Assembly: GCA_944989445.1 (NCBI GenBank)
Contig: CALYLW010000128.1
Location: forward strand, 1,029,501 to 1,093,500
Origin: Ampullaceana balthica
Taxonomy: Eukaryota > Mollusca > Gastropoda > Lymnaeidae
Length of the DNA stretch: 64,000 bases
Reading direction: 5' to 3'
Part shown: positions 32,651 through 44,464 of the stretch, piece by piece
How the letters are laid out: every line of letters begins with the position of its first letter
Numbering within the stretch: the stretch's first letter is position 1
Notes under the pieces: model-generated
The model's input: only the letters and a program-made list of their open reading frames with translations
Told to the model about the DNA's origin: nothing
The model's database searches: none
Made by a program: the position numbers and the translations under genes

Positions 32651-34059
32651 TAGTAGGTAGGTAAGGGGTTTAGGGAGATTTGTGAGGGGGGGGGGTCAAC
32701 TTGTCTGAAAGAAACAATTCAAAGAGCTCGCGCCCCTACTGGAATGGCTGTGCGAAATTTCCATTCAAATTTGATTTGCTGTCCCGCTGCGTGTGGCACG
32801 AATCCATCAATGTATCGACTCATTGCTGGTGGCCCCGGTACAGGGTATCGCTGCTTGTCCTCATCGCCTTAACGATATATTAGGTAATCGATGGGTCGAT
32901 AATCGCGGTGGAAATTCGGGATGAGATTTCCAGGTTGTGTCGTGGAAAGGATCAATATGACGTCACACATGTCAAACCCGAGATTCAGGGAGGCCAGGCT
33001 TGAAGTTTGGACCGTGAGTTGACCGGTCCGTTTCCACATGTGCTTGCAGGCTAAATGAAGTCTGTTGCTCGCTTTACTTCGCTGTATTCGCCTGGCTGAG
33101 CTTTATGTAAAAGGGACGTCAATCTATTCAACTTGACGTGTTTACCAGTGCCACACCCCCCTGCATTGGTCAGGTCATCAACCCTGACCAAAAAATTGAT
33201 GTCAGTGGCCATCGGTGAGACGGTTGTCAGGACATTAAGTCTGTCTTAACGCCTGCACACACGCCATGTCTGTCTGAGTCCCGCTAGTCAGACATCAAGT
33301 CTATCTCAACGCCTGCACTCACGCCACGTCTGTCAGTAGAGCCAGGATCCCAGGAGTCAGGCAACCCCGTGCTATTTTTAGGACGGTAAAGAATGTGTCA
33401 CATGACCCAATGTTTATTTTGGGGGACGTTCACGTGTTCAATATTCGTCGTGGATGATGTTGTTTTTCTGACGTGGAAGCTGTAAAGGATGGTATAACCT
33501 TGTGAGTAGTAGTTGTCTTGCTTTGGTTAACGCGTTGTGTGAGCTGTCACTCGCCATGACGTAATTAGGGCCCTAGGTTTCGCTGTGAAATAGTCTAACA
33601 GCTAACCGAATTATCCCACTGATGTCAAGATAATCTGTCTGACCGAGGACAACATCATGTATCCGACTGACACGACTAGCTGACCAAAGAAGCCCGGATG
33701 TTCTAATAACCGTATCTATATTCAATATTCGTCTTCAGTTTAGATTATCTCATTTCTTTGGCGTTAAAAGGAGTATCATTTCAAAAATGATTAAAACTTA
33801 TCGTTAAGCACCGTTGTTGTTTTCCGTATCACTACTTAACATGACATCTAGTTTGCAGTTGTTTGAAGACAATGTCACACAACTTCTAGAGTATAAAGTT
33901 GATGCTGTCATTCAGAGTCTGTTCTTGCAGAGACTGTCATGAGCTGCTGACTTGTCATAATCTTACAATGATCTGAAAATTTTATTTCAAATATTTGTTC
34001 CATAGGAAAAATTTAAACATTTTTTTATTGTTGAATTATATCTGTCTAATTGCACCCCC
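32651..34059. other. Longest non-repetitive block of the centre
   Basis: 1.4 kb with higher GC than its surroundings. A diverged 64-bp duplication lies at 33228-33340 (AACGCCTGCACACACGCCATGTCTGTC-type). No splice-bounded frame or protein similarity could be supported. It may be conserved non-coding DNA, but nothing in the sequence proves it. Confidence 0.4.
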
Positions 34060-34482
34060 ATCATCATATCTGTCTACTTGCACTCCCATCATTATATATG
34101 TCTACTTGCACTCCCATCATTACATCTGTCTACTTGCACTCCCATCATTACATCTGTCTACTTGCACTCCCATCATTACATCTGTCTACTTGCACTCCCA
34201 TCATTATATCTGCTTAATTGCACTCCCATCATTACATCTGTCTACTTGCACTCCCATCATTATATCTGCTTAATTGCACTCCCATCATTACATCTGTCTA
34301 ATTGCACTCCCATCATTACATCTGTCTACTTGCACTCCCATCATTACATCTGTCTACTTGCACTCCCATCATTACATCTGTCTACTTGCACTCCCATCAT
34401 TACATCTGTCTACTTGCACTCCCATCATTACATCTGTCTAATTGCACTCCCATCATTATATCTGTCTGCTTGCACTCCCATT
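34060..34482. repeat. 28-bp minisatellite
   Basis: About 15 copies of a 28-bp unit (CCCATCATTACATCTGTCTA + CTTGCACT). Because 28 is not a multiple of three, the overlapping frames cycle through three peptide versions, a clear sign that they are not genes. Confidence 0.96.
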
Positions 34483-34742
34483 ACGTGCGTCCCAATTTTT
34501 TAAATAATATTTTAATGTTTTCCGAAAGAGGTTCAATCTTGTGAGACGTGTTTTTGTACAGACATTTCCTTCCAAACGTTTAATATTCCCTCTTGCAATG
34601 GTCACCACGTTGATAGTACTGTTGTTGACAGCGTCTGTTTCATTGAGTCAACTGGTGGGTAAGGAAGCTCAGGTCAACTTCTCTTTTGTCCAAGGGAGAT
34701 AGGCCACCACGACTGGGTATTGAAGCAAGCGTTGCCTTTTAC
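34483..34742. other. Unique DNA, nothing recognised
   Basis: No supported feature. Confidence 0.45.
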
Positions 34743-35273
34743 TTTTTAAATCCCTTATCTTAACTTCACCGCCGTCTCTCTCTGTCGTTCTGTCGTCATC
34801 TCTGTTTTGGGCGGGCGGAAAAACAAAAGTCGAAAATTACCCACTTCCCGTAATTCGATCGAGCTGACATTTGGCACACGGACCCGTCTTACCTAACAAT
34901 GCATCGTATCAAAATTTCAGATCGATCGAACGTACCGTAATTAAATTAATGCATTTTTAGTTTATCCTCATATAACGTATGTAATTTCGAATTCACGGTT
35001 TGTTATTGGTTTATTTTGCCACGTGACAGTTTGAGTTGATGCGTTGACGCGACCCATCGAAGTACCGGCGTGCTTTTGTTTACATTTTACGTGTCACGCT
35101 GAGCTCGGTCAAGCGACCGGTGACCAGACTTTTCCCCTCTCCCTCCCCAAGGTTATGAAGCAAAGTTGAGTTAAGACAGATTCAGTATGTAAATATGTGT
35201 AAATACTTTTAGTTATGTCTCATATATAACGGATTTATAGTCAAAAACTTTGTTTTTACGGGTTTGTTTTATT
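34743..35273 (+). mobile_element. MITE family M, copy 5
   Basis: Full-length copy: TTTTTAAATCCCTTATCTTA at the left, TCTCATATATAACGGATTTA then TAGTCAAAAACTTTG at the right. It keeps the segment TTTGTTATTGGTTTATTTTG and GTTGATGCGTTGACGC, which is lost in copy 4, so it is one of the best templates for a consensus. Confidence 0.82.
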
Positions 35274-35433
35274 ATGTGTTGAATTTTAAATTGAAAATAA
35301 GATTATTGAAATATATAATTTTTTGTAAATGCCGTATATAACCAACCTCAGACTAGAAACAAAATAATTTAGAAACAAACAACGTTAAAAAATGGTATTT
35401 AGAAATATTTGTTAAGGGAGGAAAATATGTGAC

Positions 35434-37488
35434 TAGTATGTATCACATTCGCCTACATCTACTAGTATGTATCACATTAGTCTACATCTACTAGTATGTA
35501 TCACATTAGTCTACATCTACTAGTATGTATCACATTAGTCTACATCTACTAGTATGTATCACATTAGTCTACATCTACTAGTATGTATCACATTAGTCTA
35601 CATCTACTAGTATGTATCACATTAGTCTACATCTACTAGTATGTATCACATTAGTCTACATCTACTAGTATGTATCACATTAGTCTACATCTACTAGTAT
35701 GTATCACATTAGTCTACATCTACTAGTATGTATCACATTAGTCTACATCTACTAGTATGTATCACATTAGTCTACATCTACTAGTATGTATCACATTAGT
35801 CTACATCTACTAGTATGTATCACATTAGTCTACATCTACTAGTATGTATCACATTAGTCTACATCTACTAGTATGTATCACATTAGTCTACATCTACTAG
35901 TATGTATCACATTAGTCTACATCTACTAGTATGTATCACATTAGTCTACATCTACTAGTATGTATCACATTAGTCTACATCTACTAGTATGTATCACATT
36001 AGTCTACATCTACTAGTATGTATCACATTAGTCTACATCTACTAGTATGTATCACATTAGTCTACATCTACTAGTATGTATCACATTAGTCTACATCTAC
36101 TAGTATGTATCACATTAGTCTACATCTACTAGTATGTATCACATTAGTCTACATCTACTAGTATGTATCACATTAGTCTACATCTACTAGTATGTATCAC
36201 ATTAGTCTACATCTACTAGTATGTATCACATTAGTCTACATCTACTAGTATGTATCACATTAGTCTACATCTACTAGTATGTATCACATTAGTCTACATC
36301 TACTAGTATGTATCACATTAGTCTACATCTACTAGTATGTATCACATTAGTCTACATCTACTAGTATGTATCACATTAGTCTACATCTACTAGTATGTAT
36401 CACATTAGTCTACATCTACTAGTATGTATCACATTAGTCTACATCTACTAGTATGTATCACATTAGTCTACATCTACTAGTATGTATCACATTAGTCTAC
36501 ATCTACTAGTATGTATCACATTAGTCTACATCTACTAGTATGTATCACATTAGTCTACATCTACTAGTATGTATCACATTAGTCTACATCTACTAGTATG
36601 TATCACATTAGTCTACATCTACTAGTATGTATCACATTAGTCTACATCTACTAGTATGTATCACATTAGTCTACATCTACTAGTATGTATCACATTAGTC
36701 TACATCTACTAGTATGTATCACATTAGTCTACATCTACTAGTATGTATCACATTAGTCTACATCTACTAGTATGTATCACATTAGTCTACATCTACTAGT
36801 ATGTATCACATTAGTCTACATCTACTAGTATGTATCACATTAGTCTACATCTACTAGTATGTATCACATTAGTCTACATCTACTAGTATGTATCACATTA
36901 GTCTACATCTACTAGTATGTATCACATTGGTCTACATCTACTAGTATGTATCACATTGGTCTACATCTACTAGTATGTATCACATTGGTCTACATCTACT
37001 AGTATGTATCACATTAGTCTACATCTACTAGTATGTATCACATTAGTCTACATCTACTAGTATGTATCACATTAGTCTACATCTACTAGTATGTATCACA
37101 TTAGTCTACATCTACTAGTATGTATCACATTAGTCTACATCTACTAGTATGTATCACATTAGTCTACATCTACTAGTATGTATCACATTAGTCTACATCT
37201 ACTAGTATGTATCACATTAGTCTACATCTACTAGTATGTATCACATTAGTCTACATCTACTAGTATGTATCACATTAGTCTACATCTACTAGTATGTATC
37301 ACATTAGTCTACATCTACTAGTATGTATCACATTGGTCTACATCTACTAGTATGTATCACATTAGTCTACATCTACTAGTATGTATCACATTAGTCTACA
37401 TCTACTAGTATGTATCACATTAGTCTACATCTACTAGTATGTATCACATTAGTCTACATCTACTAGTATGTATCACATTAGTCTACAT
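35434..37488. repeat. 29-bp satellite-like array, about 71 copies
   Basis: About 2.05 kb of a 29-bp unit (CTACTAGTATGTATCACATT + AGTCTACAT) with almost no variation. Exceptions: the first unit (TTCGCCTAC), three consecutive units with TTGGTC at 36929-36990 and one at about 37335. No frame is open across it. Each unit carries ACTAGT. Confidence 0.98.
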
Positions 37489-37974
37489 GAGATAGATCCA
37501 TTAAGTTTCCTACTCAACTTTTCCTCGATTTTTCGTGGCGCAAAAAATACCCATAATAGATAATTTTAAAAATAATAATGCTTATAAAATTAAGTATTTT
37601 CTAATTTAGTTTGCATCTTTGAAAATCTTTTAACGATAATCTTTTACATGGACTTAGTAGTCATAAACCTACTTAAATTCTATTTTCAGATGACATTTTG
37701 CATTTTTAAACGTAATCATGCGTTTGTTAAATTTATGAACATTTCATTGTGTATTAAATTTTTCTTGTCATTGTGTTAATTGCTGTATGTTTTTTAACTC
37801 AAAGTGTTTTTTATTTTATTTTTCACGCTGTTTATATTTCATCTTATGTACGATACTCTAACTTTACCTTTCGCGGTGGTCTGTTCCTGTTCCAATCTTT
37901 CAACTCATGCGGTTGACTGTTTATTTAATTTACCTGTTCACCGTCTGTTAACTTTTCCATTTCTCCTCTGTTTA
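37489..37974. other. AT-rich DNA, nothing recognised
   Basis: No supported feature. Confidence 0.45.
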
Positions 37975-38170
37975 CAGTGTGCTAGATTTATGTCTCCATG
38001 TCGTGTTCACTTTAACTTCTTTACAGTGTGCTAGCTTTATATCTTCATGTCGTGTTCACTTTAACTGTTTACAGTGTGCTAGCTTTATATCTTCATGTCG
38101 TGTTCACTTTAACTGTTTACAGTGTGCTAGCTTTATATCTTCATGTCGTGTTCACTTTAACTGTTCACAA
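37975..38170. repeat. 48-bp minisatellite with acceptor-like motif
   Basis: About four copies of a 48-bp unit (CAGTGTGCTAGCTTTATATC ... CACTTTAACTGTTTA). Each unit ends in a pyrimidine-rich stretch plus ACAG. Confidence 0.93.
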
Positions 38171-38194
38171 TTTTATCAACTTCACGATGAACGG

Positions 38195-38482
38195 CTTTAA
38201 TGTCCTGTGGGATGTAGCCCTGCTCCAAGCAGAGGGACAGAAGCTCGTGCAATGGCTGGAGTAAAGCTGTCTTGCCACTCTTTAGAGCTTCTAGTGGTAT
38301 GCCATCATTCCCAGGGGCTTTTCCACAAGCTAGGCCTTTCTCAGCTCTTCCTGTGTGGGCACGACATCAAGTTCTTCCATGAGTGGCATATCGGTGATGT
38401 CATTTAGAGCGGTGCTGGAGACTGTGGTAACTGTTGAATACAGTTCCAGATAATGCTCAACCCACCATTTAGCTGCGCTGCC
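38195..38482 (-). pseudogene. LINE ORF fragment, inverted arm
   Basis: Read from 38481 downward: AAKWWVEHYLELYSTVTT, then LNDITDMPLMEELDVVPTQE and ELRKA, a stop/frameshift, then ACGKAPGNDGIPLEALKSGK and LHELLSLCLEQGYIPQDIK. This is the linker between endonuclease and reverse transcriptase plus the first fingers block (GKAPG.DGIP.E). It ends at the protein position where the plus-strand arm begins. The plus-strand open frame 38207-38407 is only its shadow. Confidence 0.8.
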
Positions 38483-38483
38483 T

Positions 38484-39057
38484 TGCTGGGAACAGTCCTA
38501 CATCCCCCAAGACCTAAAGGATGCAAATATAGTGACACTATATAAGAACAAGGGCGATAGAAGTGACTGCAACAACTATCGCGGCATCTCATTCCTTAGT
38601 ATTGAAGGTAAGGCCTTTTCCCGTGTCATATTAACACGATTACAGAGTTTAGCCTCCCGAGTTTACCCAAAATCTCAGTGCGGTTTCCAGGCTGGTCGGT
38701 CTACCATAGACATGGTGTTCTCCATGCGGCAGCTTCAGGAAAAATGCAGAGAGCAGCAGATGCCACTATGCATTGCCTTTGTGGATCTTAGAAAAGCTTT
38801 TGATTTAGTCAGTCGCAACGGGCTATTCCAAATCCTGGAAAAAATCGGCTGTCCCCCACACCTACTCGCCATCATCAGACAGTTTCATGAAATTATGCGG
38901 AGCACAGTGAAGTTCGACGGAGCTACGTCAGAAGCCTTTCCTGTCAGCAGCGGAGTTAAACAAGGTTGTGTACTTGCACCAACACTGTTCGCAAATCATC
39001 TTGAAAAAGACAAACATCATGGCCCGAGACACACGTTCTCCTCCTACCATCAATAGC
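38484..39057 (+). pseudogene. LINE reverse transcriptase, FADD block deleted
   Basis: Frame from TGC 38484: CWEQSYIPQDLKDANIVTLY, then KNKGDRSDCNNYRGISFLSI, then SQCGFQAGRSTIDMVFSMRQ, then CIAFVDLRKAFDLVSRNG (motif A Asp), then SSGVKQGCVLAPTLFA (motif B). At about 38990 the reading jumps, in another frame, to IILKKTNIMARDTRS, which in this family lies well beyond the catalytic FADD motif. An internal deletion has therefore removed motif C and the start of the thumb. Inactive. Confidence 0.85.
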
Positions 39058-39798
39058 GACAATGAAAACTTGGAGGTTGTGGACAGCTTCACCTACTTGG
39101 GGTCAAAAGTCTCCAATAGAGGTCCATCGAGGACGAAATAAACAGTAGAATTGGCAAGGCAGCTTCCACAATGGCTAAACTAAATAAACGAAGAAAGCCA
39201 AACTGTGTGTCTATCGAGCCTGCGTCATCAGTACGCTGCTATACGGGAGCGAGATATGGACCACTTATACATCCCATGAGCGCAAGCTTAATAGCTTCCA
39301 ATTGATGTGCCTGCGTCGCATCCTTGGCATTAAATGACAGGATAAAGTGCCAAATAGTGAGGTCCTGACGCGTGCCAATACCCAAAGCATGTTCTCAATC
39401 CTTAGTGAAAGACGCCTAAGATGGCTAGGACATGTTTAAAGAATGAGCCCTGGCTGCATCCCCAAGGACATCCTATATATCAGGAAAAAGAAAGACAGGT
39501 CGCCCACGTCTGCGATTTAAAGATGTATGTCAAAGGGACATGAAAGCAGCCAGAATACGCACAGGCGACTGGGAGTGTAAGACAGAGGAACGATCTACGT
39601 GGCGCACAGTTGTCAAAGAGGGGGTCATAGTAGCCGAGGAACGAAGGATGGAGGAGGCTACAGACAGAAGAGCTAGGAGAATTGACAAAACATTGGGAAG
39701 CACAGAACTCGTGTGTAAAAGCTGTGGTAAATAAAGACTATCACTCAAGGATAGGACTGCTAAGCCACACGAGGAAATGCAACCCAAACCAAAGGTGA
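39005..39798 (+). pseudogene. LINE ORF C-terminal region with zinc-finger end
   Basis: Pieces in several frames: DNENLEVVDSFTYLGSKVSN, INSRIGKAASTMAKLNKR, VYRACVISTLLYGSEIWTTY, LQLMCLRRILGIK-like (here FQLMCLRRILGIK, stop), LTRANTQSMFSILSERRLRW with LGHV, then GRPRLRFKDVCQRDMKAARI. The end reads CKSCGK, a frame change, then DYHSRIGLLSHTRKC and a TGA at 39796-39798: a C-x2-C...H-x-x-x-C finger as found at the end of many such ORFs. At least four frameshifts or stops. The frame at 39540-39734 is the best-preserved part. Confidence 0.8.
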
Positions 39799-39879
39799 TG
39801 CACCATCGTCTTGCGAGACGGAAGGATGCCGATATATAATGTCCTACATGAAATCGACTAGTCTTGATTTACAGAGCTG

Positions 39880-40030
39880 TTTTTTTCGTGTAATGATCTA
39901 TATCTACAGTGATATATGAATGCTCTAATGTCTACAAATAGATATGAACTGTGTAATGTCTATAGCTAGATATGAAAGTTATAATGTCTACTGCTAGGTA
40001 TGAAAGTTCTAATTTCTTTAACAAGATATA
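39880..40030. repeat. Degenerate 26-28-bp repeats
   Basis: AATGTCTA-AGATATGAA-type units repeat about five times with strong divergence. Confidence 0.5.
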
Positions 40031-40134
40031 TTTGCTCCTATAACTACAGCTGAAATAGATTGTTCTAATATATATAACCAGAAATTACTATTTGAATATC
40101 TTAGGCTAAGTCCATGGCTATTAATAATCTATCG

Positions 40135-40876
40135 CTTTCAGCTGGTATAAGATGTTCTATGTGTAAACTTTCAGCTGGTATAAGATATTCTATGTGTATA
40201 GCTTTCAGTTGGTATAAGATGTTCTATGTGTAAAACTTTCAGTTGGTATAAGATGTTCTATGCATAAAACTTTCAGTTGGTATAAGATGTTCTATGCATA
40301 AAACTTTCATTTGGTATAAGATGTTCTATGTGTATAGCTTTCAGTTGGTATAAGATGTTCTATGTGTAAAACTTTCAGTTGGTATAAGATGTTCTATGTG
40401 TAAAACTTTCAGCTGGTATAAGATGTTCTATGCATAAAACTTTCAGTTGGTATAAGATGTTCTATGTGTAAAACTTTCAGTTGGTATAAAATGTTCTATG
40501 TGTAAAACTTTCAGTTGGTATAAAATGTTCTATGTGTAAACCTTTCAGCTGGTATAAGATGTTCTATGCGTAAAACTTTCAGTTGGTTTAATAGATGTTC
40601 TATGTATAAATTTTCAGATGGTATAAGATTTTATATGCATAAAACTTTCAGTTGGTATAAGATGTTCTATGTGTAAAACTTTCAGTTGGTATAAGATGTT
40701 CTATGTATAAATTTTCAGTTGGTATAAGATGTTCTATGTGTAAAACTTTCAGTTGGTATAAGATGTTCTTTGCGTAAAACTTTCAGATGGTATAAGATGT
40801 TCTATGTGTAAAACTTTCATTTGGTATAAGATGTTCTATGTGTAAACTTTCAGCTGGTATAAGATGTTCTATGTGT
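40135..40876. repeat. 34-bp minisatellite
   Basis: About 22 copies of a 34-bp unit (TTTCAGTTGGTATAAGATGT + TCTATGTGTAAAAC) with GTGTA/GCATA and TTGG/CTGG variants interspersed. Confidence 0.95.
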
Positions 40877-41589
40877 GTGTGTTACGATTTCAGTACTACT
40901 CGATTTTCAGTACGAATAAATGTGTTTATTAGTAGTTGTTTTAACATCATTTAATTCTAAGAAGACTCGGTTATTTTCAAGCCCAATTATACTTACAGCT
41001 ACTGCTTAAAGGATGTCTTGGCCATGTCTCCATAACAATCATTATGTCTTGAACTATTGTGTTAAAGCATATCTCTGGATTTCTCGTCTACTTTATCTAA
41101 GACACGGTTCATAAGCCTATTTAAAAACTGATACAAAGGCATCCATCCAGCTATTCAGTAGCACAGTGGGGGTTTATCTACTACCTCAGTTAGAGAGCCA
41201 CTCTTTCAGCAGCTCCGTGAAGTCACTGTTCAATCAACAGGCGATGATGCAGCCAATCGGTGATCGGCCTTCTAGCCAAGATGGCCAATCACGGACCACT
41301 TCATTGGTTAATTCCGGTTAGTTGACTTCTTTAGCCACACGGATTTCGCTACTTCAACTACAAAATAAAATCATTTAAAACATGGTCTCTCATTAAAGTA
41401 TCCTGAACTTTCATTTCTCTTATTTCCTCTCCAAAAATCGTTTAACTTTTAAACCACATGAATGAATCTAATCCTAACACGTGAATAATTATGTTGACAT
41501 CTTAAACAATAAATACAAAGTACATAATCCATGTAATGAACTCATTGCCCTCTTACTCTCCTTTAAATATTGTAAATAGTGTTAGTACT
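40877..41589. other. Unique DNA, nothing recognised
   Basis: No supported feature. Confidence 0.45.
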
Positions 41590-41888
41590 TTTCAATAGAG
41601 GTGTTCAGTTTTACTATCACAGACAAATTGCTCACTTTACAGCCAGCCAATAGAGGTGTTCAGTTTTACTATCACAGACAACTTGCTCACTTGACAGCCA
41701 GCCAATAGAGGTGTTCAGTTTTACTATCACAGACAACTTGCTCACTTGACAGCCAGCCAATAAAGGTGTTCAGTTTTACTATCACAGACAACTTGCTCAC
41801 TTTACAGCCAGCCAATAAAGGTGTTCAGTTTTATTATCACAGACAACTTGTTCACTTTACAGCCAGCCAATAGGGGTGTTCAGTTTTC
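41590..41888. repeat. 55-bp tandem repeat
   Basis: About five copies of a 55-bp unit (CCAATAGAGGTGTTCAGTTT ... CTCACTTTACAGCCAG). Confidence 0.95.
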
Positions 41889-42044
41889 ACCTGATGACTA
41901 GTGAAAAGAGGACATCAGTAACTTTTTAAAGGAAAAATTTTCGATTTTTTACCAAAATTTCTTTCTCTGAATCTTGACCCGACTGTCAATGACTGTCAAT
42001 GACTTCCATGCTGGTATCTCATTCGGGTAAAAGAAATTCTCCGA

Positions 42045-42135
42045 ATTGTCACTACAATGTCATGTTTCAAACTGTCACTAAAATGTCATGTTTCAAACTG
42101 TCACTACAATGTCATGTTTCAAACTGTCACTACAA
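42045..42135. repeat. 26-bp tandem repeat
   Basis: About 3.5 copies of a 26-bp unit (core CTACAATGTCATGTTTCAAA). Confidence 0.93.
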
Positions 42136-42156
42136 TATCATGTTGCCGACACATCA

Positions 42157-42535
42157 GCTGGCATGGAACAGCTGGCATTGAACAGCTGGCATTGAACAGC
42201 TGGCATGGAACAGCTGGCATTGAACAGCTGGCATTGAACAGCTGGCATGGAACAGCTGGCATTGAACAGCTGGCACTGAACAGCTGGCATTGAACAGCTG
42301 GCATGGAACAGCTGGCATTGAACAGCTGGCATTGAACAGCTGGCATTGAACATCTGGCATTGAACAGCTGGCATTGAACAGCTGGCATTGAACAGCTGGC
42401 ATTGAACAGCTGGCATTGAACAGCTGGCATTGAACAGCTGGCATTGAACAGCTGGCATTGAACAGCTGGCATTGAACAGCTGGCATTGAACAGCTGGCAT
42501 TGAACAGCTGACATTGAACAGCTGGCATTGAAACG
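42157..42535. repeat. 14-bp minisatellite CAGCTGGCATTGAA
   Basis: About 27 copies. ATTG/ATGG alternates in the left third; the rest is nearly pure. The unit contains the palindrome CAGCTG (an E-box core). Frames on the minus strand (MPAVQCQLFNASCS repeats) are by-products; related degenerate units continue to about 42640. Confidence 0.96.
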
Positions 42536-42804
42536 GTGGTATTGATTTGGTGACATTTTAAAAGATGGCATTGAAATGGTGGCATTGAAATGGTGGCATG
42601 ATATTGGTGGAATGGGATAAGTGGCATGTCATTGGTGGAAATTTGAATGAGTTGGATTTGTTTGGGTAGATTTAAATTGTTGGTATTGAATTGTGACAGG
42701 AATATGTGGAATTTAAGTGGTGCTGGTTAAAACGAAAATGTGCCATTGATTGCTCAATAGTTTCTTACCGTGGATTGTCAATATAATTTACTTGGAATGG
42801 CCTC

Positions 42805-42900
42805 TATAGACTCTGTCTAGGGACTCTGTCTATAGACTCTGTCTATGGACTCTGTCTATGGACTCTGTCGTGTCATCCCTCTATGGACTCTGTCATGTCA
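42805..42900. repeat. Short GACTCTGTCTATG repeats
   Basis: About six imperfect copies of TATGGACTCTGTC. Confidence 0.8.
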
Positions 42901-43086
42901 TTCCTTCGGTATATTATCCACATGAAGATGATCTTCATGTTATCATCTTGGAACGGTCCTAGATTTTGCACATTGTTCCTATATGTTGCCTTAAAGATGG
43001 GGCTCTTGGTGTTGTCTCTATCCAGGCTAGTAAATGTTGCATTTACGCACGGGCCCTAAAACTTTCATCCATGCAGGAGCTCTAAC
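42901..43086. other. Unique DNA
   Basis: No supported feature. Confidence 0.4.
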
Positions 43087-43883
43087 TTCAGACAGGGATC
43101 CTAGTGCTGCTTCCATGCAGTAACTTCAGACAGGGATCCTAGTGCTGCTTCCATGCAGTAACTTCAGACAGGGATCCTAGTGCTGCTTCCATGCAGTAAC
43201 TTCAGACAGGGATCCTAGTGCTGCTTCCATGCAGTAACTTCAGACAGGGATCCTAGTGCTGCTTCCATGCAGTAACTTCAGACAGGGATCCTAGTGCTGC
43301 TTCCATGCAGTAACTTCAGACAGGGATCCTAGTGCTGCTTCCATGCAGTAACTTCAGACAGGGATCCTAGTGCTGCTTCCATGCAGTAACTTCAGACAGG
43401 GATCCTAGTGCTGCTTCCATGCAGTAACTTCAGACAGGGATCCTAGTGCTGCTTCCATGCAGTAACTTCAGACAGGGATCCTAGTGCTGCTTCCATGCAG
43501 TAACTTCAGACAGGGATCCTAGTGCTGCTTCCATGCAGTAACTTCAGACAGGGATCCTAGTGCTGCTTCCATGCAGTAACTTCAGACAGGGATCCTAGTG
43601 CTGCTTCCATGCAGTAACTTCAGACAGGGATCCTAGTGCTGCTTCCATGCAGTAACTTCAGACAGGGATCCTAGTGCTGCTTCCATGCAGTAACTTCAGA
43701 CAGGGATCCTAGTGCTGCTTCCATGCAGTAACTTCAGACAGGGATCCTAGTGCTGCTTCCATGCAGTAACTTCAGACAGGGATCCTAGTGCTGCTTCCAT
43801 GCAGTAACTTCAGACAGGGATCCTAGTGCTGCTTCCATGCAGTAACTTCAGACAGGGATCCTAGTGCTGCTTCCATGCAGTAA
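43087..43883. repeat. 38-bp array, about 21 copies
   Basis: A 38-bp unit (CAGACAGGGATCCTAGTGCT + GCTTCCATGCAGTAACTT), apparently identical from copy to copy. GC content is above the window average, and each unit contains GGATCC. Confidence 0.98.
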
Positions 43884-44464
43884 CTCTGAATGCTCCCGTT
43901 AAACACGGACCCAATTGTTGCCCCATACGAGGATCTTAAACACTGAGGGGCCTCGAAGGTGCTGTTCACGTAGGGTGCCAAAATGCCCTCAAAGTCATTC
44001 TAAAAACGTAGCGTAATAAAAAAATTCATCATCTAAACTTTTTTCCCAGCGTTCATTGATTTTCGCGACCTCTTGAACTCAGTGACGTCACGATCCTTTG
44101 ACCCCAATCATGAAAACGTGGCCGCCATCCGAGAACATCAATTGACCAATCCAACAACGGACCCAGTGACCTTTTGACGGTTCCTGTGATACCCAGCCGG
44201 CCACATAAAGCATTCACTGGACGGTCCAACGATGACACCTTCCCCCACCCCCTGGACTGCCCACCCCGCTCCCCCTCCCCTGCTCGTCCGTCTGGCAGAC
44301 AAACACACGATTCCATTCATCAAAAGTCCGCGAATAGAAACATGGCAAGAGGGAGGTAACCTCGGTTAAATATAACTCTATGTATGGAGAGAGCCAATTA
44401 TGTTGTTTACAAACGTTGCTGTCGTGGCAAGGCATTTAGAGGATCACGGAATGAAGAAGTTTAA
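43884..44464. other. GC-richer unique DNA, no supported gene
   Basis: Several overlapping frames on both strands (44053-44316, 44138-44323, 44174-44359) have proline/arginine-rich chance composition and no domain. TGACGTCA at 44082 is a CRE-like palindrome. Nothing else is supported. Confidence 0.4.

Larger units (their letters stand above)
38195..39840. mobile_element. RTE-like LINE remnant with inverted 5' part
   Basis: Two arms of one LINE type stand head-to-head. The minus-strand arm (38482-38195) encodes the region just N-terminal to the reverse transcriptase; the plus-strand arm (38484-39840) continues with the reverse transcriptase, C-terminal region and a zinc-finger-like end. Such 5' inversion is the product expected of twin priming. 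Both arms contain the codons for C(L/W)EQ(G/S)YIPQD(I/L)K, so about 36 nt are duplicated at the break. The plus arm has lost the FADD block. Clade assignment (RTE/BovB-like) rests on general resemblance of the protein and is tentative. Confidence 0.8.

Noticed and set aside
35434..37488. CRISPR array
   Set aside because: Units are directly tandem with no unique spacers, no cas genes are present, and the context is eukaryotic. The same applies to all other arrays here.
37975..38170. Array of real acceptor splice sites before exons
   Set aside because: Each 48-bp unit ends like an acceptor, but the following sequence has no donor or recognisable coding content.
38207..38592. Plus frame 38207-38407 and minus frame 38404-38592
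   Set aside because: They are shadows of the LINE arms read on the other strand.
44053..44435. Overlapping small genes in the GC-richer block
   Set aside because: Three frames are open in the same place on opposite strands; composition follows the GC content and nothing is recognised.
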